DNA of 5,393 nucleotides from Nanobdellota archaeon (GTDB taxonomy: Archaea; Nanobdellota; Nanobdellia; Woesearchaeales; CG1-02-33-12): NCBI GenBank assembly GCA_018901315.1, contig JAHIFA010000150.1:1-5393 (forward strand), given 5' to 3'. Position numbers and translations under genes: made by a program. This document shows, one piece after another, positions 1 to 5,393 of this stretch. Positions within the stretch are counted from its first letter, which is position 1. Every line of letters begins with the position of its first letter. The notes below the pieces were generated by a model. That model was given only the letters and a program-made list of their open reading frames with translations, did not search any database and was not told where the DNA came from.

Positions 1-33
1 AAAAAAATAAAAATTTACTCAACTCTTGTTGAG
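1..33 (-). terminator. Hairpin plus T-tract terminator at the pilin 3' end
   Basis: On the minus strand the last codons of the pilin gene contain a perfect 6-bp inverted repeat, CTCAAC-AAGA-GTTGAG (33-18). It is followed directly by the stop codon TAA and then a T-rich run, ATTTTTATTTTTTT (14-1). Archaeal RNA polymerase is known to terminate on T-rich tracts in the non-template strand, with hairpins helpful but not required. The T tract is therefore the firm part and the hairpin an addition. The tract runs to the window edge, so its full length is unseen. Confidence 0.6.
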
Positions 34-455
34 AGAGTTCCTTTAATAGAACGGCTTATGTCATTTTCTGAAAGATATTGTATTGTAATATCTTCTTTAA
101 ATTTAGAGTCTAATACAAGTGTACTGCCGCAGTTAATATTAAATACCTCTTTCTCTCCATCCGTTAGTGTTCCATCTCCTGCTGTCGATCCATCACAATC
201 TCCACCAACAGATATATTTATTGAATTTAAATCTTGCCCCATGCCATTTTGTATGACTAATGTTACATTATTTGAAAAACTATCTACTTTAAACTCAACA
301 CAACCCAAACCTGTTCCTAATGTACAGCTTGAAGGCAGGTATTTTCCCGGATTCAATACTCCAAAATATGCTAGAGCTGCTATTGCTAACAAAACAACAA
401 GAATTGCCCAGCCATAGGTCATCAAGAACTCCATGGCAGCTTGTGCTTTTTTCAT
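15..455 (-). CDS. Class III signal-peptide type IV pilin-like protein
   Basis: This is a 146-residue filament subunit. The N-terminus MKKA|QAAMEFLMTYGWAI is a textbook archaeal class III prepilin signal: a short basic leader, predicted cleavage by an EppA/PibD-type prepilin peptidase between A4 and Q5, Glu at +5 of the mature protein (E9), then one hydrophobic helix (about residues 10-34). That helix would be the filament core and membrane anchor before assembly. The rest (about 36-146) is a small, mostly beta, surface-exposed domain with four cysteines (C44, C52, C87, C109) that could form two disulphides, and two N-glycosylation sequons (N63-V-T and N80-I-S). The ATG start is fixed by a strong GAGGTGAT ribosome binding site three bases upstream and by the signal peptide itself. 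The gene is last in the cluster, after the ATPase and two platform proteins, and has its own candidate promoter. Many DPANN genomes carry pilins of this short architecture. Whether it is the major or a minor pilin cannot be told from sequence. Confidence 0.9.
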   Translation of the reverse strand: MKKAQAAMEFLMTYGWAILVVLLAIAALAYFGVLNPGKYLPSSCTLGTGLGCVEFKVDSFSNNVTLVIQNGMGQDLNSINISVGGDCDGSTAGDGTLTDGEKEVFNINCGSTLVLDSKFKEDITIQYLSENDISRSIKGTLSTRVE

Positions 456-458
456 TTT

Positions 459-466
459 ATCACCTC
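459..466 (-). promoter_or_regulatory. Strong Shine-Dalgarno site of the pilin gene
   Basis: The minus strand reads GAGGTGAT, then AAA, then ATG. This is an extended match to the archaeal anti-Shine-Dalgarno end (AUCACCUC). It is the longest ribosome binding match in the window and fits high expression of a filament subunit. The 3-base spacer is the same as at the ATPase gene. Confidence 0.85.
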
Positions 467-483
467 TATTCCTGGATTTTTAT

Positions 484-499
484 AGTATATTGCTATACC
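484..499 (-). other. Small hairpin with GNRA-type loop in the pilin leader
   Basis: The minus strand reads GGTATAGCAATATACT. Five Watson-Crick pairs (GTATA/TATAC) plus an outer G-U pair close a GCAA tetraloop of the GNRA class. If transcription starts about 25 bases downstream of the TATA box at 521-531, this hairpin would sit at or next to the 5' end of the pilin mRNA. The stem is AT-rich and short, so it may be chance. Confidence 0.35.
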
Positions 500-520
500 T
501 TTCCATATATTAATACTAAC

Positions 521-531
521 TTATATATAAA
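521..531 (-). promoter_or_regulatory. Candidate TATA box for the pilin gene
   Basis: The minus strand reads TTTATATATAA, close to the archaeal TATA consensus, between the stop of the second platform gene (549) and the pilin start (455). Archaeal TATA boxes sit about 25 bases before the start site, which puts the transcript start near 500 and gives a leader of about 45 bases that includes the strong ribosome binding site. No T-tract terminator is visible between 548 and 532, so read-through from the upstream operon is also likely. Confidence 0.6.
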
Positions 532-548
532 ATTAACTATTTTTTGGG

Positions 549-1652
549 CTAAATAATGCCTCCAAACAGCTTTCCAAACACTACGGAAAAAATTAAGAAA
601 AGGCTTATTGTAACAATAATGAATGTAGGGATATACTTAAATCCTGCCTTTATTTCTCCTTTTTTTATTGTTGCAATAATTATAGATGAAAAATATGATG
701 TAATAAACAAGCAGGTAATGACAAATATTCTAAAATTCTTAACAGAAATACCAACTTCAGAAAAATTTATGTTAAATCCCCCCATGCCTGAAGGCATATC
801 CATTTTTAACATAAGATTGCTTAGTATGATAAGCAATTGGTTTGAAAGTGCAAACAATATTGGAGCTGCAATTACTGTAGCAAATGTGATAAATATAACA
901 TATGTTGTAACATTTGCTGAAAGCTCTTTTTTCATAATTTTTGCTTCCTGTATGTCAATAGATATTTTATTAAGCAAATCTCCAATCTCTCCGCCAGCAG
1001 CAATGCCTTCAACAAGAAGATTAACTGAACGTGTAAGCATAGGTGAATCATATTTTCCTGCAAAGCGTTTTAGAGCCCCCTCAAGGTCTTCCCCAGTCAT
1101 GGTTTCTTTTGCAACTGTTTCAATTTCTTTTGCTAAAATGCCAAATTGCGGCCTGACAGCATACCACAATGCCCTGTCAATAGGCATTCCTGCTTTTATA
1201 TTAGCAGATGTCAGCTGCAGAAAATCAGCAAAAACTTCTTCTACACCTATCATTCTTTGGAATATTCTTAAATCAATTATTAAATAAAACAAGAGCCATA
1301 ACACAACTAGAAGAACAATAAATACAATAGCCCAGACAAAAAACATAATAACACTAACATAAAAAATACCATATTTTAAGTCAGTTGAAAAACGATAGAT
1401 TAAGTAAAATGAGATTATAAAATTTAAAAAAATACAAAGATTAAATATTATTTTAGATAGCTTGTGGGATTCTACTGCAAAACCTGCCTTTTCCAGATAA
1501 TACTTTAATTTGTTTCTCCTGTGCTCCAAGATTAATTTTTTCTTTTTTTCTATCTTAAGCTTCCGGTATAGCTTAATCTTATCCTCAAAACCTTTCATTT
1601 GCTTTTGCTCTTTTGTTTTTTTCAGCGAGTTAAACAATTTTCCTATTTTCAC
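549..1652 (-). CDS. TadC/FlaJ-like pilus platform protein, second copy (T2SSF)
   Basis: This is a 367-residue integral membrane protein of the type II secretion F family, the platform that the ATPase is thought to act on during filament assembly. The order is: a very basic cytoplasmic N-terminus (1-50, rich in Lys/Arg), hydrophobic segments at about 67-87 and 95-127, the cytoplasmic T2SSF domain (about 137-245), then hydrophobic segments at about 249-281, 306-328 and 338-362. The T2SSF domain has the family's two-helix-hairpin pattern, with NIKAGMPIDRAL near the start and LVEGIAAGGEIGDLL near the end. The start is GTG at 1652 and overlaps the TGA of the first platform gene by four bases (GTGA). 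A weak GGTGG lies four bases upstream (1661-1657). An in-frame ATG at codon 19 is a less likely start because it would break the overlap. The gene differs from its neighbour in having a longer basic N-terminus and extra C-terminal membrane segments, so the two look like distinct subunits, not a recent duplication. Confidence 0.88.
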   Translation of the reverse strand: MKIGKLFNSLKKTKEQKQMKGFEDKIKLYRKLKIEKKKKLILEHRRNKLKYYLEKAGFAVESHKLSKIIFNLCIFLNFIISFYLIYRFSTDLKYGIFYVSVIMFFVWAIVFIVLLVVLWLLFYLIIDLRIFQRMIGVEEVFADFLQLTSANIKAGMPIDRALWYAVRPQFGILAKEIETVAKETMTGEDLEGALKRFAGKYDSPMLTRSVNLLVEGIAAGGEIGDLLNKISIDIQEAKIMKKELSANVTTYVIFITFATVIAAPILFALSNQLLIILSNLMLKMDMPSGMGGFNINFSEVGISVKNFRIFVITCLFITSYFSSIIIATIKKGEIKAGFKYIPTFIIVTISLFLIFSVVFGKLFGGII

Positions 1653-2473
1653 ATTTCCACCGCAGGTCTCGATGATTTTATTATTGAGAAAAACATGAAC
1701 TGAACAAATCCAAGGAACATTGCTATTGCAAGAAGAGCAATTAAATCAATTTTTATTGAAATAAATGTTGTTAAAACAATAATCCCTACTATACCAAGGG
1801 AAGGCATTATAACTGCTATAACCATATAAAACATGGCTAAAGGATTTAACTTTCTGCCATACTCCTTTACTTCAATAACTTGTTCACGGACTATCTGGTC
1901 TAATATGCTTGAAAGAGAGTTTGAAATATCTGCCCCTGTCCTTAAGGAATTAAGTATCTGCCATAAAACTTTGGTAAAGCTTGAGGAAGGGGTTGTCTCT
2001 ATTATTTCGTTTATTGCATCCTCCATTGTTGTTCCCAGGTCAACCTTGTCTATTATTTTCTTAAAATATTCCCCAATCACTTCATAATTTTTTGATGCAT
2101 TAAGCATGGCATCATATAAGGAAACACCTGATTCAAGTTCTATTATAATGAAGCGGCCAACAAAAACAATTTCCTTGCTTATGTCTCTGCCTTTTCTTAA
2201 TATTTTTACATCTGGAATTTTGAGCATATAGAAAAGTGTAACAATGAACACCAATGGGAAGAAAAGGTATGTTATCCAAGACAAAATTTCAAGCTTTATA
2301 AGTATTGTTGCGATAAGAACAGTAAGGCCTGTTGTCATGTAGAATGCTGAAAAAATTGTTTTTTGAACAAATTCTTCAGGGTTATCATCCATACCAGCCT
2401 GATTTAATTTTATATTCAGGCCAGGAAGGCCCTTTGCAATCCGTTTAATTAGTATATTGCTGATGTGTTTCAC
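1649..2473 (-). CDS. TadC/FlaJ-like pilus platform protein, first copy (T2SSF)
   Basis: This is a 274-residue membrane protein of the type II secretion F family. The layout is a short basic amphipathic N-terminus (1-30), hydrophobic segments at about 38-59 and 64-84, a cytoplasmic T2SSF domain (about 95-208), then hydrophobic segments at about 211-238 and 243-264. Family features are the ELESGVSLYDAM stretch (112-123) and the later LNSLRTGADISNSLSSIL stretch (174-191), which mark the two helical halves of the domain. The start is GTG at 2473, overlapping the ATPase stop as GTGA. It is the only usual start codon between the upstream in-frame stop (near 2492) and Met28, and residues 1-27 look like the normal N-terminus of the family, so it is favoured despite having no separate ribosome binding site. 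With the next gene it gives a two-protein platform, as in Tad systems (TadB/TadC). Confidence 0.88.
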   Translation of the reverse strand: MKHISNILIKRIAKGLPGLNIKLNQAGMDDNPEEFVQKTIFSAFYMTTGLTVLIATILIKLEILSWITYLFFPLVFIVTLFYMLKIPDVKILRKGRDISKEIVFVGRFIIIELESGVSLYDAMLNASKNYEVIGEYFKKIIDKVDLGTTMEDAINEIIETTPSSSFTKVLWQILNSLRTGADISNSLSSILDQIVREQVIEVKEYGRKLNPLAMFYMVIAVIMPSLGIVGIIVLTTFISIKIDLIALLAIAMFLGFVQFMFFSIIKSSRPAVEM

Positions 2474-2476
2474 CTT
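2470..2476 (-). promoter_or_regulatory. GTGA stop/start overlap with a Shine-Dalgarno-like AAGGTGA
   Basis: The minus strand reads AAGGTGA, where GTG is the start of the first platform gene and TGA is the stop of the ATPase gene. The sequence resembles a Shine-Dalgarno site but contains the start codon itself, so it cannot pair with the ribosome at normal spacing for that start. Initiation here is best explained by ribosomes finishing the ATPase and restarting. Confidence 0.6.
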
Positions 2477-3942
2477 TGTTTTTTGTTTGATTTAACAGTT
2501 TTCATAAAATTATCCTTATCTGTATAATATTGTGCCATAATCCTTCCTACCCCATCAACAAGGTTTATGTTGTTTTTAATCATCCATTTAAGGACAGCCT
2601 CTTTTTCTTTCAAATCTTTGTTTATTTCTTTTCTGCTCATTCCAGTAAACATCTGCAGAGTATTCATAATGGATGTAGATTCATGCGCTTTCTCTAATTT
2701 GTCCTTTTTTATATTAAACTGAATTAAAATATTTGTGCTGCTGTCGGGAAGTATTTCTGATATCTGAAATGTCTTTCTTGTTCCTGTCCTTCTGTTTCTG
2801 TACTGCACAAGAATCATTGAAACAGCCGGAATCATAGATTTTGGAATATCAATAGGCGGATTTGTGAGCCGTGTAATCGTCTCATTTGTATCATTTGCAT
2901 GCACTGTTGCATAGACAGAATGCCCTGTGTGAATTGCCTCAAAAAGAACTTCAGCCTCTTGCTTTCTTCTTATCTCTCCAACAACAATCCTGTCAGGCCT
3001 CATTCTAAGAGAATTAACCAATAAATCAAGCATTGTTATAGCCCCCCTACCCTCTGGGTTAGGCAGCCTTGTTACCATAGGAATCCAGTGCAAAAACTTA
3101 GGCAGTTGTATCTCATGAGTATCCTCAATTGATATTATCCTTTGGTTGGGAGGAAAGAAATTTGATACAACATTCAGCATTGATGTTTTTCCTGTTGCAG
3201 TTCCGCCAGCTATTATTATTGACAGCTCATACTGAACACCAAGCCAGATAAGGGCTGCTGCCTCAGAAGATATTGTATTATTTTTTATAAAGTCAGTGAT
3301 TGTCCATGGCTTTGCTGCAAACTTTCTTAATGTAATTGTGTTTCCTTTAAGAGATACTGGGCTTAGTGTTGAATTTATCCTGTCGCCAGTGCTTAAGTTT
3401 GCATCCATCAATGGCTCAAGGACAGTTATCTGCCTTCCAACTTTCTTGCCTATCATAGTAGAATAATGCTTTATCTGCTCCTCGCTCTCGATATGAATAT
3501 TTGTCTTGAGCCATCCATGCTTGCGATGATAAACCCAAACAGGATCTTCTGCATTATTGATTGCTATTTCCTCAAGATGCTGATCATTCATCAGAATTTC
3601 TATGTTGCCCATACCGAGGCTTTTTTGTATTAAATATGATGTAAGGAAGCTCATTGTCTTTTTGTCAGCATCAGGAAAATGCTTTTTTATTAGCAAATCA
3701 ATTGTTCCCCTGAACCTTTGCTCAATAAGTCCTGTCTTTTTTATGTCAATTATGTCCACCATGCCAAGATTTACCTCAGTAATAAGCTCCTGCCTTATTT
3801 TCTCAAGAATTATTTCAGTATTTTTGCTTATACTTGATATAGAAACCTCATATATTGGAACAAACTCATCTTTTTCTGTATAAATCTTTATCTTTATTGG
3901 AATTTCATTAGAAATAAAATTATATTCATCTTTGATTGCCAT
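2470..3942 (-). CDS. Type II/IV secretion system ATPase (TadA/VirB11/archaeal GspE-like)
   Basis: This 490-residue cytoplasmic ATPase is expected to form a hexamer that powers pilin extraction and filament assembly. An N-terminal alpha/beta domain (about 1-230) is followed by the RecA-like ATPase core with all the key motifs: Walker A GGTATGKTS (246-254, Lys252), Asp box IISIEDTHE (269-277), Walker B RIVVGEIR (318-325, Glu323) and His box IHTGHSVYATVHAND (337-351). No key residue is missing. After about residue 400 comes a Lys/Glu-rich helical tail with a GMSRKEI stretch and KWMIKNNI...QYYTD, a C-terminal extension typical of archaeal secretion ATPases. The ATG start is supported by AAAGGTGAT three bases upstream. 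The stop overlaps the next gene by four bases. Absence of ArlH and other archaellum genes nearby argues against ArlI. The pilus ATPase role is inferred from the neighbouring platform and pilin genes, but the family assignment is firm. Confidence 0.95.
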   Translation of the reverse strand: MAIKDEYNFISNEIPIKIKIYTEKDEFVPIYEVSISSISKNTEIILEKIRQELITEVNLGMVDIIDIKKTGLIEQRFRGTIDLLIKKHFPDADKKTMSFLTSYLIQKSLGMGNIEILMNDQHLEEIAINNAEDPVWVYHRKHGWLKTNIHIESEEQIKHYSTMIGKKVGRQITVLEPLMDANLSTGDRINSTLSPVSLKGNTITLRKFAAKPWTITDFIKNNTISSEAAALIWLGVQYELSIIIAGGTATGKTSMLNVVSNFFPPNQRIISIEDTHEIQLPKFLHWIPMVTRLPNPEGRGAITMLDLLVNSLRMRPDRIVVGEIRRKQEAEVLFEAIHTGHSVYATVHANDTNETITRLTNPPIDIPKSMIPAVSMILVQYRNRRTGTRKTFQISEILPDSSTNILIQFNIKKDKLEKAHESTSIMNTLQMFTGMSRKEINKDLKEKEAVLKWMIKNNINLVDGVGRIMAQYYTDKDNFMKTVKSNKKQR

Positions 3943-3945
3943 ACT

Positions 3946-3951
3946 ATCACC
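3946..3951 (-). promoter_or_regulatory. Shine-Dalgarno site of the ATPase gene
   Basis: The minus strand reads AAAGGTGAT, AGT, ATG. GGTGAT is the archaeal consensus ribosome binding site and fixes the ATPase start at 3942. The gap to the upstream coiled-coil gene is only 35 bases. Its TTTAAAAT at about 3969-3962 is a poor TATA match and too close to the start to leave room for this site in a leader, so the ATPase is probably read from the upstream promoter. Confidence 0.8.
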
Positions 3952-3977
3952 TTTTTTTTAATTTTAAATCAAACTAT

Positions 3978-5141
3978 TTAAAAATCCTTTTTCTTTATCA
4001 AACCACATAATTTTTTAATTTCTTTTTCAAAAAAGCCTTTTTTTGTATCAATATCTTTTATTTTTTTCTCCAATAACTTAACATGCTTTTCAACATCAGT
4101 TGATTGGGAGGATATTGTAAATGCCCTTGCCTTTGAAATTAGGTCATTCAGCTCTTTTTTCAGATTGTTTCTTTCATCATCAATCTTATTCAATAATGTT
4201 TCAGCTTCCATTTTTTTTTCAAAAAATTTTTTGAACTTGTCTGATAACATTTTGCTTTCCTTGGTAGTTTTTTCCATCATTCTGCTTTTTTCAAAAACTT
4301 TCCTTAAAATTTCCTGTTGTGAATTAAGTATTTTTTTCTCATGCTCCTTGCTCTCCTTAGCAAGAGAAAGCATCTTGTTTTTTTGTTCTGTTAATGTTTT
4401 TTTGGTGCTCTCTGCCAGTTTTTTCATATTTTCTATATGAAATTCTGAGTCTTCAACAGAGGCGTCCTGCAATTTGAGCCTTTCATTCAGGCGGTCTGTT
4501 ATTTTATTAATTTTCTCAAGCTTTTGCTTAAGGGCTTCCTCAGATTTTTTTGTTGATATTTCCTTTAGTTTTTCAGCTCTTAGCATTTTCTCTTCTATAC
4601 CTATTTTTCTTAAAATATCTTCATATTTTTTTTGTGCATTAACAATCTGCCTGTCCATCTCTTTAATTTTATCTGTAAACTGCTGGTCCTGCATCTTAAC
4701 TTGGTCATCAATATTCTTTTTCAGCTCAGTATACCTCTCAAGCTCTTCAAGCTCTTTTCTTACCTTGCCTGCATCAGCATGTATATGCTCCTTTATGCTT
4801 TTGAATTCGTCCCTTATCCTTGAAAGATTATCTCCATTTTTATCAAGAAAACTGGATAATGACTCTGCTTTTCTTATAATAATCTCTTTTTTTCCATGAA
4901 AGCTTTTTATTTTTTCTTCAACATCTTTTTTTGTCAGCTTTCTTTCAATAAGCCAGAGCGTTGCAAATTTATAATCAGTGCTTATGATACTTTCTTCCTC
5001 AAGAAAATCAGCCCATTCCTCTACTACTACAGGGCTTACTCCAAGCTCTTTTGCTGCCTGCGGAACAGAAATTCTTTTTTTCTCTTGAATAAGGCTTACC
5101 AGCCTATCAACACCTGTTTTTAATAATGAATCTTGGACCAT
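3978..5141 (-). CDS. Winged helix-turn-helix plus long coiled-coil protein of unknown role
   Basis: This is a 387-residue, highly charged, soluble protein with no signal peptide or membrane segment. Residues about 9-56 form a helix-turn-helix: ISVPQAAKELGVSPVVVEEW has the classic AAxxLGVS turn, followed by a wing-like stretch up to about residue 70. Residues about 73-335 and 348-380 are almost unbroken Lys/Glu-rich heptad-like helix, so it should be a long coiled coil that dimerises or higher. It has one cysteine (C379). The ATG start at 5141 has no ribosome binding site, but a TATA box about 27 bases upstream fits a leaderless mRNA. It is the first gene of the pilus cluster, 35 bases before the ATPase. 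Proteins of this build occur beside pilus ATPases in other DPANN genomes as far as I recall, but I know of no tested function. It could be an operon regulator, a cytoplasmic scaffold for the ATPase, or a DNA-binding structural protein. Similarity to SMC-type or kinetochore-like annotations would come only from the coiled coil. Confidence 0.85.
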   Translation of the reverse strand: MVQDSLLKTGVDRLVSLIQEKKRISVPQAAKELGVSPVVVEEWADFLEEESIISTDYKFATLWLIERKLTKKDVEEKIKSFHGKKEIIIRKAESLSSFLDKNGDNLSRIRDEFKSIKEHIHADAGKVRKELEELERYTELKKNIDDQVKMQDQQFTDKIKEMDRQIVNAQKKYEDILRKIGIEEKMLRAEKLKEISTKKSEEALKQKLEKINKITDRLNERLKLQDASVEDSEFHIENMKKLAESTKKTLTEQKNKMLSLAKESKEHEKKILNSQQEILRKVFEKSRMMEKTTKESKMLSDKFKKFFEKKMEAETLLNKIDDERNNLKKELNDLISKARAFTISSQSTDVEKHVKLLEKKIKDIDTKKGFFEKEIKKLCGLIKKKDF

Positions 5142-5164
5142 CTTATCTTAAAAAATTCCTTTTT

Positions 5165-5172
5165 AATATAAA
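5165..5172 (-). promoter_or_regulatory. Candidate TATA box of the pilus operon (leaderless promoter)
   Basis: The minus strand reads TTTATATT, flanked upstream by purine-rich GATAGATA that could serve as a BRE. Its centre is about 27 bases before the ATG at 5141, the usual distance to an archaeal transcription start, so the mRNA would begin at or next to the start codon. The lack of any GGTG-type site before this ATG agrees. It lies just 13 bases beyond the upstream gene's stop codon. Confidence 0.65.
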
Positions 5173-5184
5173 TATCTATCGGAA

Positions 5185-5393
5185 TCACTCAGTTAAACCC
5201 TCACATTCATATGTTGCAAGGTGTTCTTTATCCAGCTTAAACCATGAGGGCATATCCTGAATATTATAATTGGTTGTTGTCTGGTCTCCAAAATAAATAT
5301 AATCAACAACACTTCTATCTCTGATAGGAACTTCCTGTGCCTGGAATTCCTCTAAATTTACAAGGCTTTCAATTCCATATGGAGAATCTGAAA
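5185..5393 (-). CDS. C-terminal end of an unrecognised gene (partial)
   Basis: An open frame enters at the window edge on the minus strand and gives 68 residues before a TGA stop at 5187-5185. The visible part begins SDSPYGIESLVNLEEFQAQE, and its last 21 residues run from PSWFKLDKEH to the C-terminal CEGLTE. It is rich in acidic and aromatic residues, has one cysteine, and no membrane segment or recognisable motif. Codon use looks like that of the neighbouring genes, and the frame is open across the whole stretch while the gap after it turns AT-rich, which supports real coding. The 5' end lies outside the window, so neither size nor function can be judged. The stop leaves 43 bases to the pilus operon, with a promoter in between, so the gene may not belong to that operon. 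I do not recognise the family. Confidence 0.65.
   Translation of the reverse strand, partial: SDSPYGIESLVNLEEFQAQEVPIRDRSVVDYIYFGDQTTTNYNIQDMPSWFKLDKEHLATYECEGLTE

Noticed and set aside
320..556. Plus-strand open frame crossing the pilin start and the gap
   Set aside because: It overlaps the pilin signal peptide and its promoter in antisense and has no ribosome binding site or family resemblance.
556..1287. Long plus-strand open frame (243 residues) opposite the second platform gene
   Set aside because: It lies wholly antisense to a gene with clear family domains, has no ribosome binding site or promoter, and its sequence mirrors the hydrophobic pattern of the real gene.
2470..3942. ATPase as the archaellum motor ArlI
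   Set aside because: No ArlH, ArlF, ArlG or ArlX nearby, there are two separate platform proteins instead of a single ArlJ, and the subunit is a four-cysteine class III pilin. A non-archaellum pilus fits better.
3962..3969. TTTAAAAT on the minus strand as a promoter for the ATPase gene
   Set aside because: It is a poor TATA match about 23 bases from the ATG, which would leave the clear Shine-Dalgarno site outside the transcript. Co-transcription with the upstream gene is simpler.
4474..4899. Plus-strand open frame (141 residues) that reads like a membrane protein rich in Ser, Phe and Leu
   Set aside because: It is the complement of Lys/Glu-rich coiled-coil codons, which always give Phe/Leu/Ser-rich antisense frames. 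There is no start signal.
1..5393. CRISPR arrays, tRNA or rRNA genes, insertion sequences and long repeats
   Set aside because: No spaced direct repeats, no cloverleaf-like or rRNA-like sequence, no transposase and no terminal inverted repeats were seen on either strand.

Overview
The window looks like the genome of an AT-rich archaeon, most likely a DPANN-type lineage (Woesearchaeota or Pacearchaeota-like). The grounds are a class III archaeal prepilin signal, a GGTGAT Shine-Dalgarno sequence matching the archaeal 16S 3' end, TTTATAT-type TATA boxes instead of -35/-10 promoters, lysine-rich AT-biased coding sequence and tight 4-base gene overlaps. The lineage call is inference from style and gene order, because there is no marker gene here.

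All real genes lie on the minus strand, so transcription runs from high to low coordinates. Reading that way: (1) the 3' end of an unrecognised gene (5393-5185, entering from outside the window); (2) a 43-base gap holding a TATA box placed for a leaderless transcript; (3) a cytoplasmic protein with an N-terminal winged helix-turn-helix and a long coiled coil (5141-3978); (4) a type II/IV secretion ATPase of the TadA/VirB11/archaeal GspE kind (3942-2470); (5) a first TadC/FlaJ-like membrane platform protein (2473-1649); (6) a second, larger platform protein (1652-549); (7) a 97-base gap with its own TATA box and a small hairpin; (8) a class III signal-peptide pilin (455-15), closed by a hairpin plus T-tract terminator at the window edge.

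Genes 4-6 form one translationally coupled block, each junction a GTGA overlap, and gene 3 probably heads the same transcript. Together they make the minimal engine of an archaeal type IV-pilus-like (Tad/Epd-type) filament: a cytoplasmic hexameric ATPase, two inner-membrane platform proteins and one filament subunit. No prepilin peptidase and no archaellum-specific genes (ArlF/G/H/X) are present, so this is more likely an adhesion or surface pilus than an archaellum. The separate promoter and strong ribosome binding site on the pilin fit the need for many more subunits than engine parts. The least understood member is the HTH/coiled-coil protein at the head of the operon.
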